Assembly (NCBI GenBank): GCA_963383645.1 | Contig: OY726567.1 | Coordinates: 64,941,234-65,005,233, forward strand | Source: Muscardinus avellanarius | Taxonomy: Eukaryota > Chordata > Mammalia > Rodentia > Gliridae | Direction: 5' to 3' | DNA: 64,000 nucleotides | Part shown: positions 48,519-60,220 of the stretch, one piece after another | How positions within the stretch are numbered: position 1 is the stretch's first letter | How the letters are laid out: each line of letters begins with the position of its first letter | Notes under the pieces: model-generated | Databases searched by the model: none | What the model saw: only the letters and a program-made list of their open reading frames with translations | What the model was told of the DNA's origin: nothing | Translations under genes and position numbers: made by a program

Positions 48519-51500
48519 TGGGATTGAATGCAGGGCATTCTACCTTTGAGCTACACCTCTAGCTTTATTTGTTTATTTATTTGTTTATTTATTTATTTAT
48601 TTACGTGGTACTGGGGATTGAACCCTGGGGCATTCTACCTCTGAGCTACACTTCCAGCCCGCCTATCTATCTATCTATCTATCGTAGGGCTGGAAAAAAA
48701 AAATATATATATATAATTTTAGAGTCAGGCATGGTGATACATGCTTGTAATCCCAGCATTTGAGAGGCTGAGACAGGAGGATGGAGGATTGCAGAAAGCC
48801 TGAGGTACTTAGTGAGGTCCTGTTTCAAAATAAAGAATAAAAAATCAGGCAGGGGATGTAGCTCGGAGGTAGAATGCCCCTGGGTTCCATCCCCAGTACC
48901 ACAAAATAAATAAATAAATAAAATTTTAAGCAAGGTCTCAGTAAGTTGCAGAGGGCCTAAGTTGCTGAGGCTGACCTCGAACCTACGATCCTCCTGTCTC
49001 AGCCTCTCAAGTACTGGGATCACAAGTCTGTGCTGCCATGCCCAGCTTTATTTCTTGAGATAGGGTCTTACTAGGTTGCTGAGTCTAGCTATGTTGTTGA
49101 GGCTGTCCTGGAACCTGTGATACTCCTATCTCAGTCTCCCAAGTACTGGGATAATGCATCACCCTGTCAGTCTTTTGAGATTTGATGGTGGGTGGTCCAG
49201 GGAGTGGCAGTGGAATTAACAGAGAAAACAAACAGGTGTTGAAAATCCTCCAGATTCAGACCACAGGTGTATGACTTGAATTACAAAAAAATGTCGGAAG
49301 CCAGCTGGGGGTGGTGGTGCACACTTGTAATCCCAGCATTTGGGAGGCTGAGACAGGAGGATCAAGGTTCATGGACAGCCTCAGCTATTTAGTGAGGCCC
49401 TTTGCAAATCAGTGAGACTCTGTTTCAAAATAAAGAATAAAAAATCAGGCTGGAGGTGTAGCTTGGAGGTAGAATGCCCCTGGATTCCATCCTCAGTACC
49501 GGAAGAAAAAAAAATGTCCAGAGGAGGCACATCTATAAAGACAGGTCAATCAGTGGTGTGCAACAGTGGTGATAATCAGGTATGGTGGTACACACCTGTA
49601 ATCACAGTAACTTGGAGGCTGAGACAGGAGGAACACAGGTTCAAGGTCAACCTCAGCAACATATGGAGAATATCAGCAACCTAGTGAAACAAAAATAAAC
49701 CAGTCATAGTGGCGCATGCTTGTAATCCCACTACTTGGGAGGCTGAGACAGAATTGCCGGTTTCTGGCCAGCCTTAGCTACTTAGCGAGGTCCTCTGCAA
49801 CTCAGGAAGAACCTGTTTCAAAAATAAAGGTTAATACATATGCCGGGCATGGTGGCGCACGCTTGTAATCACAGCATTTGGGAGGCTGAGATAGAAGGAT
49901 CGTGGTTTGAGGACAGCCTTAGCTACTACTTAGTTAGGCCCTTTGCAACTCAGTGAGACCCTGTTTCAGAAAAAAAAAAAAAAAAAAAAAAAAAAGGCCT
50001 GGGGGGTATGGATCAGAGGTATGATGCCCCTGAGTTTAATCCCCAGTATAAGAACCACCACCACCACCACCACCACCACCACCACCAGCTTGGGGATAGA
50101 ATTCTCCTGGGTTCAATCCCCAGTACTACAAACAACAACAACAACAACAAAATAAAATAAAATAAAAAGCCAGGCAAGATGGCATACACCTGTAATCCCT
50201 GTACTTGGGAGGATCACAGGTTCAAGGCCGGCCTCTGCAAGTAGGGAGACTCTCATCAACTTAGCAAGACCCTGTCTCAAAAGAAAAATAAAATACAGCT
50301 AGGGGTGTAGCTTGGAATGTAGCCCAAAGGCATTCTACCTCTGAGCTACACCCCCAGCCCTATTTTTTATTCTGTACTTTGAAACAGGGTCTCAACTGAG
50401 TTGCAATGGGCCTAAGTAGCCGAGGCTGTCCACAATCCTCCCGTCTCAGCCTCCAAGTGCTGAGATTACAAGTGTGCGCCACCACGCCCAGCTATTCTTT
50501 ATTCTGAAACAGGGTCTAAGTTGTGGGGGTCTCACTAAGTAGCTGAGGCTGGCAGCAAACCTGTGATTCTCCTGTTTCAGCCTCCCAAGTACTAGGATTG
50601 TCGACAAGCGTGTGCCACTACCACACCTGGCTTAGGGACTCTCTGGAGATGAAATTTGTTCTGCAAATAGCTACTTAGTGGCTGCCGTTCTGCAACTGTC
50701 TGGATACACTAAGAGCCAGTTGTGGGCAAGAATACTTAATACTTGAATAAGGGGCTGGCTACACTTTCCAGGTGATAAAAACATTCATGAAAAATATTTT
50801 CAGAAACTGAAAATGGTCTTTAGGCTATGAATATTTGCAACCTGGATGAGAGAAACACCATGCGTACCCATACCCATCTCTTTTGTCCCTCCTTTCAGCT
50901 CCCAATAAGCTAAGAGGAGCCGAGTGAGGAATCATTCAATTCAGGCTGAGAACAGTCGGTGTGTACAGGGATGGTCTCTGGTCCCAAGGGAGAGTCAGAC
51001 ACAAACTGGACACAGGATAGTAGGTGAAGAGATGGAAGCAGCCCAGGGCAAGGTAAATACACGGCACACGCAGACAGCTGAACAGAGGTGGAGAGGGTGG
51101 ACCCACTCACCTGTCATGATTCCCACATAGCAGTAGCTGTAGCTGAGCGTTTCCATCAAGGAAGGCACTTCAGGTAGCAGCCCCAGGGTGGGCTCCTTGC
51201 TGAAGCCTGTGGCCATTTCCTTCCTCTGGGCCAGGTGCAGGTCCTGGACTTCACTGGCCAGACTTACCAGCTGGAGGAAGGAGCAGGCCGGCCATCAGCC
51301 CCTGAGAGCCCTTCTCAGGTCATCTGCCTGAAGGCCCCCCTCTCAGCAGCGAGGCAGCCTGGGATGGGGAGTCCTAGTGCTCATGAATCCAGAGCGGTGG
51401 GGGATACCTCTAGCTGGGGCTGATCCCCACGACTCGGTCCTGGCCCTCATCATCCTTCTCCGTGTTTGATCCAGTCAGTAGCTTTAAATACCATCCTCGT

Positions 51501-54500
51501 GCTGAGGACACCAAACTCCACCCCCAGTCTGGATCTCTCTTTGAACCCCAGACCTATCCTGCAAGCTGCCTACTGCAGTTTTAACTTGAATGTCTCCTGG
51601 GCACCTCAAATTTAAAACTTGTGAGATGGCACACGCTATTACAAACTCACCAGAGTAGATCTTCTAGACTCTCCCCTGGGAGAAAGACCACCACCATCCA
51701 AGTAATTGCTCATGCCACAAACCACCCTCAGCCCCCAGACTCAATCCCCCAGGTATCTCTCTCTCTCTCTCTCCTCTCCGTCTGTCTGTCTGTCTCTTTC
51801 TCTTTGGCAGTACTGGGGATGGAACCCAGGGACATTCTACCTCCGAGCCACACCCCCAGCCCTATTTTTAATTCTTTATTTTCAAATAGGCTCTCACTGA
51901 GTTGCAAAGGGCCTCACTAAATAGCTGAGGCTGACCATCAACTGTGATCCTCCTGTCTCAGCCTCCGAAATGCCCCTGAGGTCTCGAGTCTGTTCTCTTC
52001 TTTCTGCCTCCACTGCAGGGCTGAGATTGTCTCAGCTGCCCTTCTGGGTCTCTCCTAGTTCCACTCAGGACTGCATCTACTCCCAGGGGGGTGTCTTCTA
52101 GCTACCCACTGGGAGATGGAGGAAGGCAGGAGAGCAAGTCCAGAGTTCTTCTCAGGTTGAGATCGCAACCCTTTATAGATGATGTAGGTGGTCTATATAG
52201 CCCTTTTTCCTTCTAGGTTCCATGACATGCCCCTGTCCCTGCCCCCTGGGTCCAGTGTTAGTGACAGCACCCTGCTCCTGGTCCAGGGTTCCTGCACTTT
52301 TTCCTCCTCTCCATCCTGACCCCAGTGCTGCCAATAAAGAGCCCTCAAATTATCCTCAAAGCTGGATGTGGTGGCACTTCCTGTGACCCCAGTACTTGGA
52401 AGGCTGATTACAGATTCAAGGACAGCCTCATCAAAATAGCAAGATCCTGTTTCAAAAACAAAAACTAAGAAAAGGGCTAAGGTAGAGGTAAAATACCCCT
52501 GGGTTCAAGCCCCAGTATTTAAAAAAAAAAAAATCCTGAAAGTGGTGTTTGACTGTAAGGACTCTGATTCAGTTACCTACAATTGGCATCTTATATCAAA
52601 CAGCCACTGTTAGTCACCTGGACTTTGAAAAAGGAACCCATCTCATCTCACCTTGCCCTGTTCAACTTCAGTTCTCCTTGCAGCATTCAGGATAAAAAAA
52701 AAATTTTTTTTTTTTTTGGTGGTACTAGGGATTTAAATAAACAGGGGCTTTCTACCTCTGAGCCACATCTCCAGCCCCCTTCCTCCTTTTTTTTTTTTTT
52801 TAAACAGTTTAGCTAAGTTGCTGAGGTAGGTACCACTAAATTGCTGAGGTTGGCCTCGAATCTGTAATTCTCCTGCAGGATCAAATTTCTTCTTCTTCTT
52901 CTTCTTCTTCTTCTTCTTCTTCTTCTTCTTCTTCTTCTTCTTCTTCTTCTTCTTCTTCTTCTTCTCTTCCTCCTCCTCCTCTTTCTTCTTTTTCTTCTCC
53001 TTTTTTTTTTTTTTTTGTGGTACTGGAGATGGAACCCAGGGACATTCTACATCTGAGCTACACCCCCAGCCCTATTCTTTTTAGATGAAACAGAGTCTCA
53101 CTGAGTTGCAGAGGGCCTCACTCAGTAGCTGAGGCTGTCTGCAAACCGTGATCCTCCTGTCTCAGCCTCCCGAATGCTGGGATGACAAGCATGCGCCACC
53201 ACGCCTGGCTAGGATTAAATATTTTTAAGCATGTAAATCTGGCTGCATCCCCTCTCCTGGCAACAAACCCAAAACCCTCTTCCAGTGCACCTTGGTCCCC
53301 TAGAGGAGGAAGTCCAAACTCCTTCCTGTGGCCAACAAGCTGCATGTGGCTAGCCCTTGCTGTATATTTCCCTGTGTTCTGCAGAAAGTTGGTGTGGCTG
53401 GGCCAGGTCAGTGGCACCCAGCCTGCTCCTTTCTGCATGTGCTGGTCCCTACAAATCCTGAAGTGCTCTTTTTCCAACTCTTTACTCAGCTGATTCCTGC
53501 CCATCCTTGCGCTCCAGATGAGAGCACAGATGCTAGAAAGACTCATTCTCAACTTGGCATGTCTATTCTGTTCACAGGTATGTCGCCGGAACTCAGCACA
53601 TAGTGGGAACTCATGGCTTTGTAGGCCTGGGAGTCTGTTTCCACCCACCCTCCCAGGTGATTAAGAACCAGACCTGGCCATCCCAGTTTTGTGCCCTTGG
53701 CGAGAATCTTCTCCCCAGAGTTGGACTTCCTCCTTTGCAGAGTGGCTTGCTACAGAGACCCACGGAGGGCAGGTTGGCAAATTTGGCAAAGCTTACTCCA
53801 CGCGCCCAACAGCTTCCCTTGTTAAAGGGCTGGAGCTAGCTCCTTACCCCAAATGAGCAGAAGTGAAGATCTGCTCAAGTGCCAGCAAGAGGTGAGCCCT
53901 ATACCCAGAGAGATGTGAAATCCTACCCCAGGGTGTGTGTGAGAGATAAACCCCCACCCTGCTCCCACGGGAATGAGTGGGAGGAGGAGGAGGTGAAGCC
54001 TGGAGGGTAACACAGCCCCAAGTCTGACCTTCAGTGTCAACAGCAGCTGGACGGCATTGGTGAAGGGCGTGGGAGTGGGCAGGCCCAGCAGGCTGAGGGC
54101 TCGGAAGAAGAGGAGATAGGAGAAGGTCCAGGCAAGAGCCAGGGCGTGACAGGAGCTGGGGTGGGGGAGAGAAGAGAAGTCACTGTGGAGCAAGGACCTG
54201 GACCTCTGCCTCCCCTTCCCTCCCCAGAATCTAGCTACAAGTCCTCCCCCACCTCTCCTGCCCAGACAGAAAACAGGAGTGCAGAGAAAAAAACAGAGGA
54301 TGGGAGGCAGGGACAAGAGGAGGTGGCACAGGGAAACGCACAGCCACAGAGGACGATGGAGAGGGGTTAAAGAGGGTGCAGAATGAAGGTCTTTCTTTCT
54401 TTCTTTCTTTCTTTTGGTACTGGGGTTCCTGGAAGCCCTTCTACCTCCAGGCTACACTCCCAGACCTATTTTTATATTTTTATTTGGAAACAGGGTCTCT

Positions 54501-55210
54501 TAAGCCAGCGAGGCTGGCTTCGAACCTGCGCGATCCTCCTGTCTCCGCCTCCCAAGCGTGGGGATTACAAGTGTGTGCCACCACGCCCGGCTTGAAGATC
54601 TTTCGTTCTTCATTTTTTCTTCATCACTGAGACCCAGAGCTCAAGGTGGGGGAGGGGGAGGGGAGAACAAGTGACTATGAACTATGGCAGGGCCAGCCAT
54701 GATATGACATGAACATACAGAACTGGGGAGAATGCACAGGGACAAAGTGCAGAACCAGGCAAGACAGGAAAGAGAACAGATGAGACAGAGGAGGAAAAAT
54801 AAAAGAGAAACAAGAGATATCCAAAAGAGGAGACAGAAGCTGAGAAGGACCCAAAGAGGAAACAGGTTGCTTCCTTCTCTTCTCCCTCCCCCCATCAGTC
54901 CTCACCAGGGCTGGGCCTGAATGAGGGCCCAGGTCCCCAGGATGGTGATCAAAGAATGCAGGCTGTGGGGGCCGCAGGTGAACAAGGTGAGCCCGAGCCC
55001 TACAGCTGCTGCCCCCCATCTCTTCAGCCCAGGCCCTGCAGAGAAAAGAGACAGCGTAAGCCTGGAATCTTCCAAAAGGGTCCCCCCCCTCGGGCTCCCC
55101 CCTCATTTTCCACTGGGGAGGGAACCTGACTCACCAGCTTTCTTAAAGAGGAAGCCGATCGGGATGGAGATAAGAAGAACCACTAGATATGTCCATTCTT
55201 CAGGCGACAT
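38778..55210 (-). CDS. MBOAT7: Lysophospholipid acyltransferase 7 (LPIAT1), 7 coding exons, complete
   Basis: Membrane-bound O-acyltransferase that transfers arachidonoyl from CoA to lysophosphatidylinositol (Lands cycle remodelling) in ER-type membranes. Exons in transcript order: 55210-55135, 55035-54906, 54155-54029, 51270-51111, 47810-47450, 45184-45008, 39165-38778; all in phase, giving exactly 472 aa, the human length. It starts MSPEEWTYLVVLLISIPIGF. The two catalytic MBOAT residues are present: Asn321 in MRYWNMTVQWW (exon 6) and His356 in SAYWHGLHPGYY (exon 7). Many hydrophobic segments are visible, and the tail ends in a charged PSPAPEKLREE with a TAA stop at 38778-38780. The first coding exon has only 3 nt of 5' untranslated sequence after its acceptor, so a separate noncoding first exon lies in the CpG island near 55500-55850. 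The introns are large and SINE-rich. Head to head with TSEN34. Confidence 0.97.
39247..40940. repeat. SINE block in MBOAT7 intron 6, left part
   Basis: Minus copies at about 39247-39445, 39950-40060, 40395-40592, 40600-40742 and an ID at 40855-40940; plus copies at 39550-39660, 39665-39835 and 40136-40335. Confidence 0.7.
41300..44655. repeat. SINE block in MBOAT7 intron 6, right part
   Basis: Plus ID at 41305-41375; plus dimers at about 41630-41760, 41775-41985, 43885-44030, 44128-44335 and 44365-44570; ID at 44577-44645; minus dimers at 42238-42410, 42458-42625, 42640-42860, 43285-43490, 43500-43610 and 43640-43815. (TG)n at 42415-42458. Confidence 0.7.
43085..43175 (-). repeat. MIR fragment
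   Basis: TGAGTTTCCTCACCTACAAG followed by ATGGGGATGAC is the usual MIR core; the strand is not certain. Confidence 0.6.
44695..44860 (-). repeat. MIR fragment next to MBOAT7 exon 6
   Basis: Phrases such as CACTTAATCCTCTTATCAAA and TTTAACAGCTGAGGAAACTC are MIR-like; strand uncertain. Confidence 0.55.
45380..47190. repeat. Recurrent GTTGCTAGG / CCTAGCAAC motifs in MBOAT7 intron 5
   Basis: Exact GTTGCTAGG at 45575-45583, 45618-45626 and 47048-47056; exact CCTAGCAAC at 46578-46586, 47028-47036 and 47067-47075; near matches at 45637, 46681, 47108 and 47171. The surrounding text also recurs, as in an old minisatellite. Two SINEs (45958-46355) split the block. Confidence 0.65.
45958..46360 (+). 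repeat. Type A and type C SINEs in MBOAT7 intron 5
   Basis: Dimers at about 45958-46155 and 46170-46350. The second carries the type C left arm and the altered ID end TTCCAGGAACCCCAGTACC. Confidence 0.8.
48300..50640. repeat. SINE block in MBOAT7 intron 4
   Basis: Minus type C at 48302-48485; minus pieces at 48604-48660, 48925-49050, 50320-50500 and 50505-50635; plus copies at 48722-48905, 49300-49505, 49573-49700, 49705-49830, 49840-50060 and 50168-50310. Simple repeats: (CTAT)n at 48661-48683 and (CCA)n at 50053-50088. Confidence 0.7.
51805..53215. repeat. SINEs and (CTT)n in MBOAT7 intron 3
   Basis: Minus copies at about 51805-51975, 52715-52880 and 53018-53215; plus copy at 52365-52525. 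52887-52964 is a pure run of 26 TTC units, (GAA)26 in the transcript. The flanking 51271-51800, 51980-52360 and 53220-54028 are single copy with no gene seen. Confidence 0.75.
54415..54595 (-). repeat. Type C SINE in MBOAT7 intron 2
   Basis: Minus-strand copy with the GGGTTCCTGGAAGCCCTTC end and CTTAAGCCAGCGAGGCTGGC left arm, next to (CTTT)n. Confidence 0.8.
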
Positions 55211-55499
55211 GGTCTGGGGGAGGGACAAAGGCCAGGCAGGGGCCTGTAGTGAGAACCCAGGAGTCGGTGTCCCCCCCCTCCCCGCCCTATCCCCTACCTT
55301 TTTTTTTAGTACCCAAGAAACCAGGCCTGAGCGCTCTCCTAGAAGAACCACGGAATCCAACTACTCACCCACTCCATTTAAGACACCCCTCCTTGGACAA
55401 CCCCCCCCCCCGCGTCCTGGCCCCTTCCTTTCTAAGAGTTCCGAAATCCTGACATCCCACTCCCTCTGTCTCGAGGACCCAGGAACCCAGACCCCCTAA

Positions 55500-56240
55500 C
55501 GCTTCTCTTTCGAGTGTACCCGGAGCATCCCGGGCCTCCAGCCCCCACCTCTCCAGAAGCTCCGGGCCGCTCCTACTTCGATCACAAGAGGCAATGCTGC
55601 CCGTGTTCGGGCCCCAGCCGGGCGCAGCCCAGAGACGCCCTGGTAGAGCTACAGGCGGTTACGCCACAGCGCCCGGCCGCGCTCCGGCGCTGTCCCCGCA
55701 CCAGACACCACGCAGCGCTCAGCCCGGCCCACCTGAGCCGCCCCAGCTCCGGTCCGCCGAGGTCGGCGCCACGCCTCCCCGCTCTGCACGCCCGCACGTT
55801 TGCTAGGGCGGGCCCGGCGCGGCCTCGCGGTCACCGGTGGGGTCCGGCTGGGCGTGGAGGGGCAGGAGCAGGAGCCTCCGACCCGAGCCGCCGAGCAGAG
55901 AGGAGCCCCGGGCGCCCGGGAGAGAGTACGTGAAGGGGAGGAGCCTCGGGGCCGGAGGAGCAGGCGCGGCGCTGGGGGGAGGCGGGGTCTGGAGCTCGGT
56001 GCTCGGGAGAAGGCGTGTCCTCCGCTTCGGATTGCTTCGGGTTCCTTCGGACACGGTCGGAAGGAGCTCAGTTTGGAGGCTGGACCTCGAGTTTCGGCTG
56101 ACTTTGGAGATGGTCGGAGAGTTGTCACTGTTCGACTGTAGATGGAGCCCGGAGCTCGACCGGATGAAGGTGGGGCAGGTTTTGGCTTACTTCGAAAATT
56201 CGCCTAACTTCGAAAGTCAGCGGGAGCCGGGCTGGTGTCA
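55500..56240. promoter_or_regulatory. Divergent CpG-island promoter of MBOAT7 (-) and TSEN34 (+)
   Basis: CpG-dense block between the head-to-head genes. MBOAT7 needs a noncoding first exon here because its first coding exon begins only 3 nt before the ATG. In human the two genes start very close together (recalled), so the first TSEN34 exon is probably near 55800-56000 on the plus strand; a possible donor is AGA|GTACGT at 55926. Start sites are inferred. Confidence 0.6.
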
Positions 56241-56394
56241 TTTCGGAGGCTGAGACCGGAGGATCGCGGTTCGCCGACAGCCTCAGCTACTTAGTGAGGC
56301 CCTTTGCAGCTCAGTGAGACACTGTTTCCAAATAAAGAATAAAAAATAGGGCTGGAGGTGTAGTTGGAAGGTAGAATGTCATTGGGTTCCATTC

Positions 56395-56444
<50 letters not shown>

Positions 56445-56655
56445 CAGCGAGCCGGGCGTAGTGATTCACGCTTGTTAATTCCAGCATTCAAGAGGCTGAG
56501 ACAGAATGATCGGGGTTCGCCGACAGCCTCAGCTACCTGGTGAGGCTCTTTGCAACTCAGTGAGACCCTGTTACAAAATAAATAATAAAAAAATAGGGCT
56601 AAGGGAGGTAAAATGCCCCTAGATTCCATCCCTAGTACTTCAAAAAAAAAAAAAA
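56239..56655 (+). repeat. Two B1-dID SINEs and (AC)n inside the MBOAT7/TSEN34 promoter interval
   Basis: Dimers at about 56239-56400 and 56448-56640; (AC)n at 56400-56443. The first is fused at its 5' end to CpG-rich sequence. Confidence 0.75.
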
Positions 56656-56689
56656 AATCAACGGGTACAAGTGACCTTGGATTAGTGAC

Positions 56690-57900
56690 TGGCGGAGCCT
56701 CGTCTTCGGGGGAGGTAGGCGGGGCCACGAACAACTCGAAAGAGGCGGTGACCGGATCACTTGCAGGGGGCGGGGCTCAGGGTTGGGGGCGTGGCCAGGC
56801 TAATGAGCCTCAAGTTCCCGAGTTGCGAAACCCGAGCGGCGGAGGAGGTTCTCGCGGGGCGTGGTGACCACCCTGCCGGGGTGGGCCTCAGGCTTCCCGC
56901 TCCGCTGACGTGGCGGGGTGACGAAAATCACGCAGGGGGTCGACATGACCCGGGGCGGAGGAAGCAGTGCGGGGCGTGCTTCGTAGGGACTGGGTCCACC
57001 TCGAGCTGCAAGCTGGTGTTGACGAAGTGGCTGGCTGGTTCTGCCGGAGGACAGAGTGGGCCAGCTTGAAGAGCAGCCAGGAGGCGCAGTGAGCGCTCTC
57101 AAGGGAGGTGAGCGCGTCCTGCAGAGCGGACGGCGGGTCCCCAAGGCCGAGCCTCGGGCCGCGGGTTCAGCGCGGGCGGGAACTTCCCTATTAGGGCGCT
57201 CGCGGCCGGGGGCGGGGCCGCGGTGATTGACGGGAGCCGAGGGAGCCGAAGGGCCCGGCTGTCCGCCGCCGGCGCGCGAGGGGGCGGGGCCGCGGTGATT
57301 GACGGGAGCCGAGGGAGCCGAAGGGCCCGGCTGTCCGCCGCCGGCGCGCGAGGGGGCGGGGCCGCGGCTTCGGCTTTCCGAGAGCTCCCGAGCGCCTCGG
57401 CTCGGGGCGGGCTGGGGCTCGGCGGAGCCGCGGGGGCAGGAACCCCGAGCCGCCTGCGCGCCGAGCCGACGGGGCGGGGCTCCTTCCCCTGCTGCGGAAG
57501 TTCAGATTCCGAGCGAAAAGGCCTGAAAACCCTACTTCGCTGGTTGGAAAGGGAGTGGCCAAGGTCTGAGAATCCGGAAGGGGGTGTGGCTTGCGGGCGC
57601 CCGGGCAGGTTCCGACACCTGTGCGGACGCGGGAAGGAGATGCCCGCTGGGCGAGGGGGCGGTGTCAAGATGGCCATTTCCCAGGGGACGTGGCGCCCCG
57701 CTGGCCGAGGTCTCTCTCTAAGACTCTGGGGCGCACAGTCGTCAGGCACGGTAGAGTTGGCAGGGCGCGGGCGGAAGGGCCCCGCAGAACCCAAGCTGCC
57801 GATTCCCCAGCCCGGGGCTGGCTTTTCGGGATCCGGGCAGTGGGTGATGCAGGCCTTGGTGCGGCTTTGTGGGTGACCGCTGCTGCTCCCGCTCTGCAGG
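56690..57900 (+). promoter_or_regulatory. TSEN34: Second CpG-rich block before TSEN34 (5' intron or alternative promoter)
   Basis: High CpG content with repeated GGGGCGGGG Sp1-type boxes, an exact 72-bp tandem duplication (57221-57364), a possible donor at 57108-57109 (GGGAG|GTGAGC) and a YY1-type CAAGATGGCCAT at 57666-57677. It ends at the acceptor of the first TSEN34 coding exon. It is separated from the MBOAT7 side by two SINEs (56239-56640). Confidence 0.5.
57221..57364. repeat. Exact tandem duplication, 2 x 72 bp
   Basis: 57221-57292 and 57293-57364 are identical base for base by eye. The unit starts CGGTGATTGACGGGAGCC and ends GGGGCGGGGCCG; the same GC box also precedes the first copy. 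No divergence means it is very recent or an assembly artefact. Confidence 0.9.
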
Positions 57901-57903
57901 AGG

Positions 57904-60086
57904 ATGCTGGTGGTGGAGGTGGCCAATGGCCGCTCGCTGGTGTGGGGCGCCGAGGCCGTGCAGGCGCTGCGGGAGCGCCTGGGTGTGGGGGGCCGCACGG
58001 TGGGCGCCCTGCCCCGCGGGCCCCGCCAGAACTCGCGCCTGGGCCTCCCGTTGCTGCTCATGCCCGAAGAGGCGCGACTCCTGGCCGAGATCGGAGCAGT
58101 GACCCTGGTCAGCGCCCCGCGCCCAGACCCCCGCCACCACGACCTGGTAAGGGTGGAGAATTGTGGGGTCCCTGGGGTGGGAGGGTCTGGGAGTCCCGGT
58201 CCTGGAATGACTAGTTTTGAGGTGTTTACGGAGTCAGAATTCTTGGCCTTCTGAGAGGAGCGCAAGTTGGGCCCTGTGCTCCAGCTCAGTTTATTTCCCA
58301 GACTCTGGCATCCTTCAAACGCCAGCAAGAGCAGAGCTTCCAGGAGCAAAGAGCCCTGGCCGCTGAAGCCCGTGAGACCCGGCGTCAGGAGCTCCAAGAG
58401 AAGATTGCAGAGGGTCAGGCTGCCAAGAAGCAGAAGTTGGAACAGGAGGCGGGGACCAGCGGGAGCCAGGAGGCCAGCGGAGGTCAAGGTGCTGAAGGGA
58501 ACGAGACCAGTGATGGCCAGACTTCTGGGGAGCAAGAGGAAGCAGGTAGGAATGGGTTGGGAGTCCAGAGGCCAAAGGAAGGAGGTGAGGGAGTTTGGGG
58601 GGGGGGGGTTTGAGCTGAGTTCCCAGGAGTTGGGAAAACCTTGCCTTTATGTTCACCAAACTTCTCTACACTTTCTCCAAGCAGGGCCTTCAAATGAGGT
58701 GGCCCCCCTGCCAAGATCTGCCCTGCTAGTCCAGCTGGCCACTGCCAGGCCGAGACCTATTAAGGCTAGGCCCCTGGACTGGCGTGTCAAGTCCAAAGAC
58801 TGGCCCCATGCTGGCTGCCCTGCCCATGAGCTGCGTTATAGGATCTACAAAGACCTATGGGAGCGAGGCTTCTTTCTCAGTGCCGCTGGCAAGTTTGGGG
58901 GTGACTTCCTGGTCTACCCTGGTGAGTTCTGGTTGGGAGCTCAGATTGCTGCCCCTTTCATCAGGATCTTAATATTTCTGCACCTTTCCTTTCTGTTCTA
59001 CTTTGTCTTATCTTCTGAAACCCATAGTAGACTAGGAAGCACTTGAATTCCCATGTTCCTGTGGAGGACAGTTTAGTGACTTTTGTTAAATTTTCCCTTA
59101 AAATCGGGTGTGGTGGCGCACGCTTGTAATCCCAGCATTTGGGAGGCTGAGACCTGGAGGATCACTGTGGACAGCCTCAGCTACTTAGTGAGGCCCTCTG
59201 CAACTCAGTGAGACCCGGTTTCAAAATAAAGAATAAAAAATAGGGCGGGGGTGTAGCTCGGAGGTCAAATGCCTCTGGGTTCCATCCCCAGACCTGCAAA
59301 AAAAAAAAAAAAAAAAATTCCCTTATGATTTAGACAATTCACTTAGAAGTTTTTTTGTTTTGTTTTGTTTTGTGGTACTGGGGATGGACCCCAGAGGCTT
59401 TCTACCTCCAGGCTATACTCCCAGACCTATTTTTATACTTTATTTGGAAACAGGGTCTCATTAAGTTTCTGAGAGCCTCACTAAGTAGCTGAGGCTGGCT
59501 TCGAACCTGTGTGATCCTCCTGTCTCAGCCTCACAAGCACGGGGATTACAAGTGTGCGCTACCACGCCCAGCTTCACTTAGAAATATTTAGACAGGTGTG
59601 TAAAACACACAGTAATATTCACTGCAGGATTCTTCATAGTATTGGAAAATTGGAAAATGATTAATATGTTAATAATTTGACATACTAGGTAGTCATCAGA
59701 GAAACAGCATTTGTTATCAGAGGTTGATGTAGGTCCATGAATGTTTACAGATAATATGAACAATAAACGATAGTTGTAAGCTGGGCATGGTGGTGCATGC
59801 TTGTAATCCCAGCATTTGGTAGGCTGAGACAGGAGGATCATGGTTCGTGGACAGCCTCAGCTACTTAGTGAGGCCCTTTGCAATTCGGTGAGACCCTGTT
59901 TCAAAATAAAGAATAAGAGTCGGGTGTGATGGCACATGCTTGTGATCCCAGCACTTGGGAGGCTGAGACAGGAACCAGCCTCAGCTACTTAGTGAGGCTC
60001 TCAGCAACTTAGTGAGACCCTGTTTCCAAATAAAGTATAAAATGGAGTATAGCCCCGAGGTAGAAAAGCCACTAGGTTCCACCCTC

Positions 60087-60122
<36 letters not shown>

Positions 60123-60188
60123 ATAAGAAATAGGGCTGGGGGTGTAGCTCAGAGTACACCAGAGTAAAACCCTAGGTTTTACCGCATT

Positions 60189-60220
<32 letters not shown>

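Noticed and set aside
52887..53020. Regular repeat that might suggest an array such as CRISPR
   Set aside because: It is a microsatellite in a mammalian intron with no spacers; CRISPR arrays are not expected here.
57099..58535. 478-codon minus-strand frame opposite TSEN34
   Set aside because: Long frame in CpG-rich DNA where stops are rare, antisense to TSEN34 exons 1-2 and spanning its introns; it includes the 72-bp duplication.
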